Source: JAWXCM01 sp034408745 | GTDB taxonomy: Bacteria; Acidobacteriota; Terriglobia; Bryobacterales; Bryobacteraceae | DNA: 36,504 nucleotides | Direction of reading: 5' to 3' | Assembly: GCA_034408745.1 (NCBI GenBank) | Contig: JAWXCM010000357.1 | Location: 1 to 36,504, forward strand | Part shown: positions 24,095-32,340 of the stretch, piece after piece | Position numbering within the stretch: the first letter of the stretch is position 1 | Layout: each line of letters starts with the position of its first letter | Notes under the pieces: generated by a model | Databases searched by the model: none | Seen by the model: the letters and a program-made list of their open reading frames with translations, nothing else | Told to the model about the DNA's origin: nothing | Program-made: the position numbers and the translations under genes

Positions 24095-25570
24095 TCAGGC
24101 GTGCGGTGTAGTCGGGGTCACCTCGTCCGCGCTCAGCGCATAAACCTGAACCGCCGCGGTTCGGCCCTTCACCTGGATTGGGCCGACCTTGCGGAAGTTG
24201 AAACTGCCCCGGATGGCGGAGTAAGTGTGCTCGCTCACCAAAATATCGGTGCCGAGTTCCTTCGTCGCCGACTCCAGCCGCGACGCGACATTCACCGTGT
24301 CTCCAATCGCGGTGTACTCCATCCTCTGAGTCGATCCAATATTGCCAACAATGGCACTTCCCGAATGAATCCCGATCCCAACCCGGATGGGGGCTCGACC
24401 TTCGAGTCGCCACTTGTCACGGAGCACGGCCAGCTGCCGCTGCATTTCGACGGCTGCGGCAATGGCGTGCTCCTCCTGTTCCGGATCTTCCTGAGGCGCT
24501 CCAAAAATCACCATCAGCCCATCCCCCAGAAACTTGTCGAGCGTACCCTGGTGTCGAAAAATAATCTCCACCATGCACTCGAAATATTCGTTCAGAAGCT
24601 GCACCACTTCCTCGGGCGGCATCTGCTCACTCATTGTGGAAAAGCCACGAATATCGCAGAAAAGAACTGTAATATTGCGGCGCACGCCCTGCAAAAGCGG
24701 TAAAGCCCCGGAAACAAGCACGGAATCCAGCACCTGCTGGGACACGTAGCGCGCGAAAGCGGACTTTACCGTCTCGCGTTCCCGGAGACCCCGCGTCATT
24801 TCTTCGATGGCGCGCGCCACAATCCCAAACTCGTCCCGTGAATCGATAGCCGGTTTCGCATCGAAATCTCCCTTGCCGATTAGAGTTACAGTGCGGGCAA
24901 GTTCATCCAGAGGCCGCGTGATACCGCCCGCAAGCAGCCACGCCACCAACATGGAAACAATAACGCCAAACAGGGTCGCCAGCAGTCCACCGATCAGCAG
25001 CGGCCGCTGCTTGTAGGCAAGGCGCTCGCTGGTAAACGACACGGCCAGCCGGCCAACAACGGCGCCGGAGCGGTCGCGGATCGGAGCGCCGGCGTCAAGA
25101 CCCTTATCGAATTCATCCTGCTGCACCGCCTCATCCACGGTCACCCGCTCGGAGGCAACATCAATGGACCGGTCCGTACGGTACTTCTCCCCAAACGGAG
25201 ACGACGTGACAGAGTTCTCTTCCGGATTGATGCCAACATGAACGACGTTCGCGTCATGGGCGGAGCGATGCAGCGTAAACACGTACTGGACATACGTATC
25301 CGTACGGCGATTCGCGTCCCTCGCGCGGCGCAACTGGTCGCGAATGGCCGCATAGTCGGGCGAGCGCTCGGGTGAGGGATCGGTTTGCAGTCGACGATAG
25401 GCGTCGCCGTCGATCTGGCTCGCGATTGTCGCCGCGATGGACTCGGCTTTCGCCCGGAACTCGTCCATAAAATAACGCTCGGCGACGCGGTACATGACAC
25501 CAACGGCCAAACCGTTCAGGATCACCGCAGCCGCGGAGAGCACAAGCAGAAGTTTGGTTCGAAATCGCAA
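24095..25570 (-). CDS. Membrane adenylate cyclase with extracytoplasmic sensor, HAMP and class III catalytic domain
   Basis: 491 residues. TM1 is at about 7-28, a periplasmic sensor with a CACHE-like look at about 30-185 (TYVQYVFTLHRS...VHVGINPEEN), TM2 at about 190-215 and HAMP at about 211-265. The catalytic domain (about 295-460) is canonical: Asp306 (FCDIRGFS), Lys346 and Asp350 (LDKFLGDGLMVIFG), Thr420, Asn427 and Arg431 (EYTAIGDTVNVASRLES). The Lys/Thr pair favours ATP, so cAMP is the likely product. The sensor suggests a small-molecule signal outside the cell. Convergent with the cNMP-binding flavoprotein gene and divergent (160 bp) from the tandem cyclase gene. Confidence 0.92.
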   Translation of the reverse strand: MRFRTKLLLVLSAAAVILNGLAVGVMYRVAERYFMDEFRAKAESIAATIASQIDGDAYRRLQTDPSPERSPDYAAIRDQLRRARDANRRTDTYVQYVFTLHRSAHDANVVHVGINPEENSVTSSPFGEKYRTDRSIDVASERVTVDEAVQQDEFDKGLDAGAPIRDRSGAVVGRLAVSFTSERLAYKQRPLLIGGLLATLFGVIVSMLVAWLLAGGITRPLDELARTVTLIGKGDFDAKPAIDSRDEFGIVARAIEEMTRGLRERETVKSAFARYVSQQVLDSVLVSGALPLLQGVRRNITVLFCDIRGFSTMSEQMPPEEVVQLLNEYFECMVEIIFRHQGTLDKFLGDGLMVIFGAPQEDPEQEEHAIAAAVEMQRQLAVLRDKWRLEGRAPIRVGIGIHSGSAIVGNIGSTQRMEYTAIGDTVNVASRLESATKELGTDILVSEHTYSAIRGSFNFRKVGPIQVKGRTAAVQVYALSADEVTPTTPHA

Positions 25571-25730
25571 GAGCGTTCCTCGGTTGATCCGTTTACCGTC
25601 GGATATAGGTGGGTGCCGCCAGTATACATGAGCTAACCGGGGTAATTAGCCGGTGAGACAAAATCCAGTCCGATTGCGCGTAGAGTATTAGTGTGCCTGT
25701 GTTAGACTCGGCGGGCTTACAGGAGTCAAT

Positions 25731-26978
25731 GTGTCGCTACCCAGAGTAATTCCTGCACTCGCGAATCTGACTCAGGACATCGCCGGACCAGTGCCTGTCC
25801 GGTTATTGCAGGACTGGGCCAGAGGGGAACAGGACCTCGACACCGCCCAGACTCTTCTCAACTCGTTTCGGATTTTTGGAACCGTCGTGTCAACCGACAC
25901 CTCCGGCCTTAGCAAGCTCACGAAGGAGATGGACTTGCTCGACGTCGTGCAGCTGGTCTCGGAGCCAAAGGAGATCGTCCACGCCCTCGGCTGCGAAGTC
26001 GGAGGCCGAGCCGTTGGAACCTGGGTCGCCGACAACACCCAGATGTACTTCCCCACCGCGGTAAACGCCGATACCGTCCTCGACGCAATGGCCGAGGTGC
26101 AGTGCCGTGTTCGCGAACGTCACCCCGTTCGACTCGGAATGTGCATCCACAGCGGCTGCTTCTACGAGATGGGCGGAGGCCTCTACGGACCCGATGCGGA
26201 CCTTGTGGAAGAGTTAGCGGAAAACTACGCCGGCCCCGATGAGATCCTCATCACTGAGACCGTGGTCAACCAGTCGAAGCGGATTGGTCCGGAGGAACTG
26301 GTGATGAGGAGCATTATGCGAGCCGCCGGTCCGGTGGACGTCTTCTCGCATCGCTCTCGCCGCCGAATGGAACATCTCCCGGAGAACCAGACCCGGTACC
26401 CCCATCCCTTCCCCGAAGATTTCTACCGAATGCTCGCCCTTTTGCGCCTGCCGGAACAGGGCGCGCAGGTGCGCAAACAACTCTACTCCGACTGGCTGCG
26501 AGAGGCCGTTGTCGTCTTCCTCGCTCGCCACCGAGAGCAAGGACACCTGAGCCACCTCGGCAATCTGCTCGACGACCTGCTCGCCAATGCCTGCATGGAT
26601 GCGGTCGTTCGGAACGGTGCACCCGCCTCGGGTGAGATCGCGACCTCAGGCGGCGGTATCGCCATCCTGACGTTCGACAACGCGCAATATGCGCTCGACT
26701 ACATCCGCGCTTTGTTCGACGAACTCAGCAGAAACGGACTGCCGGTGGTAGCCGGTGTCGACAAAGGTCCCATCCTGCATTTCCGCAACCTGCGGGGCCG
26801 GAGCGGCATCAGCGGAGATCCCGTCAACATCGCCTCCAAGCTTGCCGAAGACGCGGGGTGTCCAGGAGAGATCAAGATCACCGACAAGGCCTCTGCGGCA
26901 CTGGCCAAAGGTGGAAGCTGGCGCCAGTTTGAGCTAATCTCGTCAGGCGTTCCACTTCACGGTTACACAATCGTCTAA
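25731..26978 (+). CDS. Tandem, partly degenerate class III cyclase-like protein
   Basis: 415 residues from a GTG with AGGAG five bases upstream. Two cyclase-like halves are visible. The first (about 48-180) keeps candidate metal aspartates Asp56 (VVSTDTSGLS) and Asp101 (TWVADNTQMYF), but where Asn and Arg should be it has GPDADLVEELAE. The second (about 255-415) has lost both aspartates (VVFLARHREQG, SGGGIAIL) but keeps GDPVNIASKLAE with Asn366 and Lys370 in the Arg position. No membrane segments. One reading is an intramolecular C1/C2-type pair with one active site, as in mammalian cyclases; another is a nucleotide-binding pseudocyclase. It is next to an active-looking adenylate cyclase, divergently transcribed. 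Confidence 0.72.
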   Translation: MSLPRVIPALANLTQDIAGPVPVRLLQDWARGEQDLDTAQTLLNSFRIFGTVVSTDTSGLSKLTKEMDLLDVVQLVSEPKEIVHALGCEVGGRAVGTWVADNTQMYFPTAVNADTVLDAMAEVQCRVRERHPVRLGMCIHSGCFYEMGGGLYGPDADLVEELAENYAGPDEILITETVVNQSKRIGPEELVMRSIMRAAGPVDVFSHRSRRRMEHLPENQTRYPHPFPEDFYRMLALLRLPEQGAQVRKQLYSDWLREAVVVFLARHREQGHLSHLGNLLDDLLANACMDAVVRNGAPASGEIATSGGGIAILTFDNAQYALDYIRALFDELSRNGLPVVAGVDKGPILHFRNLRGRSGISGDPVNIASKLAEDAGCPGEIKITDKASAALAKGGSWRQFELISSGVPLHGYTIV

Positions 26979-26989
26979 CGGTGGCGCCG

Positions 26990-27892
26990 TCAAAACTCAG
27001 CTACGTAGGACAACCTGACGTCGCGGTCCAGGATCCACGCCCCGGCCTCGCCCGCGACTGTGATCGCAAACTGCCCCCCGCGCAGGGAGCCGATGCGAGA
27101 ACCACCTCGGAGCCACGGCACAGTTGTCGGTTCCTTCCCGTCAAGCGGCACCAACACCAGCGACGTGTTCGACACAGCAAGAGCTGAACTTGCGTCATTC
27201 GACAACACCACGTCCTCAAAGGTCCGCGCGGCGACGCCCGGCAGCGGACGGATATCGCCAGTGGAGAGACTGGCAGCCGAAAGCAGGCCCTCCGTGTCCA
27301 GAATCAGCACATCCCCCGTGCCAGGCACGAAACGAACCTTGCGCACCCGACGAGGCAAAGCGCTGCGCCTCGGAGCGTTCCCACTGGATAGCTCGTAGAC
27401 ATCGCCTGCCTCGGAGACGCCCAGGCAAATCTCACCGTCATCACTGATCTCGAGTGCGGACAGAACGCCAGAGGGCGCGGCGGCCGACAACGTTGCCTGC
27501 AGGCGCGGCGCCGATGGCAATCCCGTCCATACCTCTGCCGTCGACGACGCCCTGTCCAGAAACACGGCCGTCGAACCAGTGCTGCTGAACCGAACCTGAT
27601 CCGCCGCCGCGCGAAGATAGGTGGACGCGGCATCGGTACCCGCTGTGCGAATCAGAGATAACCCGCCGGCAGCATCTTCCACAAGCGCAAATCCACCCCC
27701 GGGTGCAGCCATTCCAGCGCGAGCGCGCGTTACCGGACTGCCCATCACCCGCGATCCGCGGATCCCTACTATGGGTCGAATTACCGCCGGGTTCCCCGTG
27801 GCCACAAACTCTCCGCCTGGAACCACAAAAGACGTGGACGACTCGCCGTACAGACATACCGCCGTGATCAGTGCTGTCGATACAATCCGCAT
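26990..27892 (-). CDS. Secreted propeller-like protein of unknown function
   Basis: 300 residues from ATG 27892, chosen because a signal peptide follows at once (MRIVSTALITAVCLYGESS) and a G-rich stretch precedes it; an upstream TTG in frame would sit directly at the previous gene's stop. The mature part shows recurring strand patterns with small loops (GVLSALEISDDGEICLGV, KVRFVPGTGDVLILDTEG, DVVLSNDASSALAVSN), consistent with a WD40/YVTN-like propeller without a diagnostic motif. It lies 24 bp downstream of the Ig-like gene on the same strand and probably shares its operon. Stops of this gene and the tandem cyclase gene face each other 11 bp apart. I do not recognise the family. Confidence 0.6.
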   Translation of the reverse strand: MRIVSTALITAVCLYGESSTSFVVPGGEFVATGNPAVIRPIVGIRGSRVMGSPVTRARAGMAAPGGGFALVEDAAGGLSLIRTAGTDAASTYLRAAADQVRFSSTGSTAVFLDRASSTAEVWTGLPSAPRLQATLSAAAPSGVLSALEISDDGEICLGVSEAGDVYELSSGNAPRRSALPRRVRKVRFVPGTGDVLILDTEGLLSAASLSTGDIRPLPGVAARTFEDVVLSNDASSALAVSNTSLVLVPLDGKEPTTVPWLRGGSRIGSLRGGQFAITVAGEAGAWILDRDVRLSYVAEF

Positions 27893-27916
27893 AGAATCCC
27901 CGCCCCGCTTAGGCAA

Positions 27917-28501
27917 TCACCTGGAACCGATCGTGGGAGCACCCACTGAAACACCGGTTCCCGATGCCCCGCCGCCCTGTATTGCCACCACCGCAACCAC
28001 TGCGACAGTAGCCGCTGTCACAACCGCTGTAGTGATGGAAGCTTTCAGCGGGAACCTAAACGCACGCATGTTCCGTCCATTGATGACAGTCCTCGCAACA
28101 CGGCTCCCTTGCTGCGCCTGTACTTCGATCCGGAAGCTCCCTGACGTCGAGTTCGGCGTCATGCCCTGACCAACCGCCCGGCCGCTCGCATCCGTGGTGG
28201 TCGAAAACGTCTGCAGTCCATTGCCGAAGGATCCGCTGGGTCCCGTCGTGGGAAGTCGGAACGTCACCAGCACACCCGCCACCGGCTGATTGTTCCGGTC
28301 CCGGACTTCCACCACCGGATCTCGAGCCGTTCTTTGCCGGATGTTGTTGACGAAGTCGTTGCCCTCAATAATCTCGATCTTCAGGTCATCATCGCCAGCC
28401 GCGGGTGCGGCCACGTCCTGGCCGACCGCGGGCGTCGCCCCGATAAGGACTGCCAGCACCACAGCAAGATACGACCGTAAATAACTAGACGAGTTCAGCA
28501 C
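27917..28501 (-). CDS. Exported Ig-like protein with C-terminal hydrophobic segment
   Basis: 194 residues from a GTG preceded by GGAGG. A signal peptide (YLAVVLAVLIGATPAVGQ) is followed by an Ig/carboxypeptidase-regulatory-like beta domain at about 42-145 (DPVVEVRDRNNQPVAGVLVTF, TTTDASGRAVGQGM). A strong hydrophobic segment near 153-174 (SITTAVVTAATVAVVAVVAI) and a Gly/Ser tail come last. The layout suggests a membrane-anchored periplasmic domain with only a short stretch on the far side. The Big_1-like 'Q-P-V-A-G-V-x-V-T-F' motif is typical of adhesin and filler domains. It heads the leftward operon with the propeller-like gene and is divergent from the DUF4384-caspase operon (100 bp). Confidence 0.7.
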   Translation of the reverse strand: MLNSSSYLRSYLAVVLAVLIGATPAVGQDVAAPAAGDDDLKIEIIEGNDFVNNIRQRTARDPVVEVRDRNNQPVAGVLVTFRLPTTGPSGSFGNGLQTFSTTTDASGRAVGQGMTPNSTSGSFRIEVQAQQGSRVARTVINGRNMRAFRFPLKASITTAVVTAATVAVVAVVAIQGGGASGTGVSVGAPTIGSR

Positions 28502-28601
28502 AGCCTCCGGCGATTCTCTAAAAAGGTTAGGATACCGTCGAACAGGGGAAAAGTCCTACTGATAATTCGCTAAGATTAACAGATAAGGAAGGAAGTGTAC
28601 A

Positions 28602-29453
28602 ATGACCTCGTGTAATACATCTTACAGGTACGTGGCTGCGATTGTCTTACTCGGAGTAACCGCTCTGCACGGTCAGGAAAGTGGCACGGGTTCGTTAAGC
28701 GCTCGTCAGCTCTACTTCCGGCCCAAGGTAGCGACTCCCGCACCAGCAACAACGGTTGCAAAACCCGCAGCGCGCCCACCGTCCGCAAAACCGAAACCCA
28801 GGGCGGCGGAGACCGCTGTTCCGACTCCTGTTCCCGACGTCGCCATCAGCCAGCCCGTTCCCGAACCTCCACCGCAGTTTCGCGTCGAGTCCCGCGATCT
28901 TGGACTTCGCTACGCCATCGTGCAGCCCGGACCCGACCGTCGCATGACGGATGAGGTCGACCCGGAAAAGGAGTTCGCCTCCGGGGAACGCTTCGGTTTG
29001 CGCCTCGAAAGCAACGACGATGCCTTTCTCTACGTGTATTCGGCAACCAACGGCGAGTTGCTGTTCCCAAACCCGGCAGAGGCGAATAAGATCCGCGCAG
29101 GCACAGCCGTCATCATCCCGGGCCGGTGCGCCAGCGGCGAGATGGACGACTGCTTCCAGTTCGACAACACACCCGGCACCGAAAGGCTGATGGTAGTGCT
29201 CTCCTCGGCTCCCGAACCCGATATCGAACGTGTCCTGAAGGGCGCGTCCGGACAGAAGGGAGAGAACGCACCCAAGCTGCTCGCCACCAACATCACCCGC
29301 ATCAAAGATGAGATGAAGCTCGAAAGCCGGGGCATCGTTCGCAGCAGCACACGCAAAGCCGCCGGAGGCGATGAGAATGCCGTCTACATCGTGCAAACCG
29401 GTTCGGCGGCGCGGCCGCGGGTAATTACCGAGATCCTCCTCCGGCACAAGTAA
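28602..29453 (+). CDS. Secreted DUF4384-domain protein, first gene of the caspase operon
   Basis: 283 residues; AAGGAAGG lies just upstream of the ATG. A signal peptide (YVAAIVLLGVTALHG) is followed by a Pro/Ala/Lys-rich linker at about 44-90 that may span peptidoglycan. The DUF4384-like domain at about 95-205 contains GERFGLRLESNDDAFLYVYSATNGELLFPNP. Two cysteines (RCASGEMDDCF) could form a disulfide, fitting an oxidising compartment. The stop is four bases before the next DUF4384 gene. The third gene of this operon is a caspase-like protease, so this protein is probably a partner or ligand-binding subunit of it; that is inferred from the neighbourhood only. Confidence 0.82.
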   Translation: MTSCNTSYRYVAAIVLLGVTALHGQESGTGSLSARQLYFRPKVATPAPATTVAKPAARPPSAKPKPRAAETAVPTPVPDVAISQPVPEPPPQFRVESRDLGLRYAIVQPGPDRRMTDEVDPEKEFASGERFGLRLESNDDAFLYVYSATNGELLFPNPAEANKIRAGTAVIIPGRCASGEMDDCFQFDNTPGTERLMVVLSSAPEPDIERVLKGASGQKGENAPKLLATNITRIKDEMKLESRGIVRSSTRKAAGGDENAVYIVQTGSAARPRVITEILLRHK

Positions 29454-29457
29454 TTCC

Positions 29458-30093
29458 ATGAACTGGCTTACAACGGTCGCGTTGTTGTTTCAGGCCACAC
29501 CAGCGGTCACTCCACCCGCGGGCACCCCGGCCTCCATAGTAGAAGTAAATATCGAGCAGCAGAGCGTTGAGCAATGGAAAGTGATCGACTCGCGAACCGT
29601 CTTCAAGCCCGGCGATGAAATTCGGTTCCGTTTTCAGAGCACCATGGGCGGCTACGTTTACGTGGTCAACCGCTCGCCCGCGGGCGAGTACCGCCGGCTC
29701 TTTCCCACGGGCGAAACCGGAAGCCTGAACCGAATCGACGCCAATCGGCCCTACACCGTCCCGTCTTCTGACGGTTCCTTCGTCATCCCACCCAACCCGG
29801 GCTTCGAGACCATCTTCTGGGTGCTGAGCCCAACGCCGATGGTGGAAGACGTCATCGCGCGTTCTTTGCCAGGCAGGACCAAATCCACACTCATTCCGAA
29901 GTGCGATCCAGGTCCGCTGACCGCTCGCGGAGCCTGCATCGACAGCAGCGCCGGAGCCAAAGCACCACCCAAAGGATCCGGACTCACCTCCCGCGATCTA
30001 AATCCCGACGGCACGCCCGAATCGGCCGCGGTCCGTTTCGTGGGACTGCAGGAGCGGGCACTAGTTTACGAGTTCTGGATCGCCCACCACTGA
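29458..30093 (+). CDS. Second DUF4384-domain protein of the caspase operon
   Basis: 211 residues. The N-terminus is short and hydrophobic (MNWLTTVALLFQATPAV), probably a signal peptide or anchor. The DUF4384-like domain spans about 28-130: VFKPGDEIRFRFQSTMGGYVYVVNRSPAGEYRRLFPT, then FVIPPNPGFETIFWVLSPTP. It resembles its neighbour but has no proline-rich linker, so the two may have different positions in the envelope or form a heteromer. The gap to the upstream gene is four bases and to the caspase gene eight bases, so the three are tightly coupled. A Cys pair (PKCDPGPLTARGACID) could form a disulfide outside the cytoplasm. Confidence 0.8.
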   Translation: MNWLTTVALLFQATPAVTPPAGTPASIVEVNIEQQSVEQWKVIDSRTVFKPGDEIRFRFQSTMGGYVYVVNRSPAGEYRRLFPTGETGSLNRIDANRPYTVPSSDGSFVIPPNPGFETIFWVLSPTPMVEDVIARSLPGRTKSTLIPKCDPGPLTARGACIDSSAGAKAPPKGSGLTSRDLNPDGTPESAAVRFVGLQERALVYEFWIAHH

Positions 30094-30101
30094 GGAGCTT
30101 C

Positions 30102-32222
30102 ATGACAGGGCCTTTTTTTGTCAGTCGCATCGGCCGAGCCGCGCTCGCCGCCATGCTGTCCCTTGCCGGTGCCGTCGCCCAGGCTCCGCCTCCGCAGCAG
30201 GGCGACATCGCGGGCCGCGGCGTCATTCGTCCCGGAGTTAAGAAACCCGTCGTGGCCGCCGATGTGCCGCGGGGCTACGCACTCATCATCGGCATTGGGA
30301 AATATAAGGACCTCGGTGGTCTGGCCAAAGATCTCAACTACACCGAAGGTGACGCGGCACTGGTGCATGACGTCCTGATCAAACAGGAGGGCGGCAATTT
30401 TCCGCCCGAAAACGTCCACGTACTGACCGGAAGCAAGGCAACGCTCGCCAACATTCAGCACGAGATCGAAGAATGGCTCCCGTCCGTCGCGAAAGAATCG
30501 GACCGTGTACTAATTTATTTCGCCGGCCACGGTTTTTTGTACGACCGTATCGGTTATCTTGCGCCGTACGATGTCGACGTCAATCGCCTGAAAGAAACCG
30601 GCTACCCCATGCCGAGGTTCGGCCAGGTGGTGGGCAACCGCATCAAGGCACGCTGGAAGGTTCTGCTCACCGACGCCTGTCACAGCGGCGGCATCACGCC
30701 AGAAACCAACAATGAGCAGGTCAACGGCAAACTGGCTGAAATCGAGCGCAATATCCTGTCGCTGACGGCGAGCCGCAAGCAGGAAAGCTCCTACGAGGAT
30801 TCCGCCCTGAAGCACGGTGTCTTTACCTATTTCGTCGCGCAGGCTCTGCAGGGCCATGCCGACCGCGACGGAGACGGCGTGGTAACCGCGGATGAAATGA
30901 TCGACTACGTCCGCAACCATGTCAGCGAGCACGTCCGCAAACAGGCGGGCGACTCCAGACTGACGCAGACTCCCACCGAAAGCGGCGAGTTCGAATCGGA
31001 CCTCATCCTCGCCTTCAATCCCAGCCGCCGCGCCGGGCCCGAATCTCAGTTATCCACACAGGATGGCACCCTCGTCATCGATTCCACAAAAGACGACGTG
31101 CAGGTATTTCTCGACGGCGAGCCACGCGGAGTCGCCGGAATCGGCAAGCCCCTCCGCCTGCTGGGCATCAAACCCGGCGAACACACCATTCAGGGAGCCA
31201 AACAGGGCTACCGGCCCGACGGACCCCGATCCATCCTCGTCTTTCCAGGCGTGCCAACCACCGTCACACTCCGAATCCAGTTCGCCGACGTGCGAAAAAA
31301 AGCGGCCGTTCGGGAGTTCGACCGTGGCCTGAAGCTCTACAACAAAGGAAGTACCGCGGAGACCAAACTGGCGCTGCCCGCCTTTGAACTGGCCTTCCGC
31401 GAAGATCCCGAATACGCCGAGGCGGCACTGTATCTCGGCCGGTCGCACCAAATCCTGTACGAGGCTGAAAATGCACTCAAGTGGCTGAAAAAGGCCATCG
31501 AACTGAACCCGGATTATGTGGAAGCCTACGTCAGCTACGGCTCTGTCCTGCTCGACGTAGGCGATACCCGGGAGGCGGTGACAAACCTCCGATACGCGGT
31601 TAACCGCGATCCTCGCCACAGCTACGCGCTCTCCCACCTGGCGCAGGCCTACCGCGAAACAGGCGCATACGATCTCGGTGTCGACGCCGCGCAAAAAGCC
31701 CTCGAACTGGACAAATCGAATGCGCAGGCCATGCTCTGGCTCGGCGACTGCCTCCGAGCCCTGGGACGCTACGTCGACGCCCGCGACTCCTACCGCGACT
31801 ACGTCCGCGTCACGGATTTCGATTCCAGCGCGGTCGAAAAAATCGGATATTACCTCCTAAGCAACCCGTTTACCAACGCATTTGCCAAAAAACGTCCCAC
31901 TCAGCGGCAAATGTACATGGAGCAGCGAAATATCGGCTACTTCGGTCTGTGCAACTGTGAGCGAAAAGCGGGGAATCCCACGCGGGCAGAGGTTTTTTGC
32001 CGCCGGGCTCTGCATTACGATCCCGACGACCCCTACAGCTATTTCGAACTCGGCATGGTCCGGCTCGACACCTATAACCGCAAACCCAATCCCGACGATC
32101 TGCTGGAAGCACGGAAAAGCTTCGAAAAAGTGATTGCCCTTAACGCCGAAATGGCGGAAGCCCAGTACGCTCGCAAGTACCTCACCGCAATCGAGCAGCG
32201 CCTCAAAAAACTCCAGCGCTAG
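30102..32222 (+). CDS. Exported caspase-like protease with EF-hand loop, PEGA domain and TPRs
   Basis: 706 residues from ATG 30102, with GAGGAG four bases upstream overlapping the previous stop. A signal peptide is likely (RIGRAALAAMLSLAGAVAQA). The caspase fold spans about 57-306: YALIIGIGKYKDL, catalytic His143 in YFAGHG and Cys193 in LTDACHSGG, both intact. A perfect EF-hand loop, DRDGDGVVTADE, occupies 254-265 within the C-terminal half of the fold. A PEGA domain (about 322-392, DGTLVIDSTKDDVQVFLDGE) follows, then TPRs to the C-terminus. PEGA domains bind envelope components or mediate assembly; TPRs bind proteins. The product is probably periplasmic or surface-exposed. Third gene of a tight operon with two DUF4384 proteins. 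Substrates are unknown. Confidence 0.92.
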   Translation: MTGPFFVSRIGRAALAAMLSLAGAVAQAPPPQQGDIAGRGVIRPGVKKPVVAADVPRGYALIIGIGKYKDLGGLAKDLNYTEGDAALVHDVLIKQEGGNFPPENVHVLTGSKATLANIQHEIEEWLPSVAKESDRVLIYFAGHGFLYDRIGYLAPYDVDVNRLKETGYPMPRFGQVVGNRIKARWKVLLTDACHSGGITPETNNEQVNGKLAEIERNILSLTASRKQESSYEDSALKHGVFTYFVAQALQGHADRDGDGVVTADEMIDYVRNHVSEHVRKQAGDSRLTQTPTESGEFESDLILAFNPSRRAGPESQLSTQDGTLVIDSTKDDVQVFLDGEPRGVAGIGKPLRLLGIKPGEHTIQGAKQGYRPDGPRSILVFPGVPTTVTLRIQFADVRKKAAVREFDRGLKLYNKGSTAETKLALPAFELAFREDPEYAEAALYLGRSHQILYEAENALKWLKKAIELNPDYVEAYVSYGSVLLDVGDTREAVTNLRYAVNRDPRHSYALSHLAQAYRETGAYDLGVDAAQKALELDKSNAQAMLWLGDCLRALGRYVDARDSYRDYVRVTDFDSSAVEKIGYYLLSNPFTNAFAKKRPTQRQMYMEQRNIGYFGLCNCERKAGNPTRAEVFCRRALHYDPDDPYSYFELGMVRLDTYNRKPNPDDLLEARKSFEKVIALNAEMAEAQYARKYLTAIEQRLKKLQR

Positions 32223-32245
32223 TACATCTGTAGTACACTTAACGG

Positions 32246-32275
32246 TTCTTGCACACAACACAGCCGTGCCATAAT
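32246..32275 (+). promoter_or_regulatory. Possible promoter of the giant Ig-like gene
   Basis: TTCTTG at 32246-32251 and CATAAT at 32270-32275, 18 bp apart, resemble a sigma-70-type promoter in the 118-bp gap before the giant gene. It would let that gene be expressed apart from the caspase operon. Pattern only. Confidence 0.3.
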
Positions 32276-32340
32276 CACCTTCTGAGCCCCGTCTGCCCAC
32301 TCAATCGGGTTATGGCTAAGGGGTGTGCGCTCGCTTGCTG

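Noticed and set aside
11130..32222. Caspases as an antiphage cell-death system
   Set aside because: Both have signal peptides, and no gasdermin-like target, CRISPR gene or other defence protein is adjacent. Envelope function fits better.
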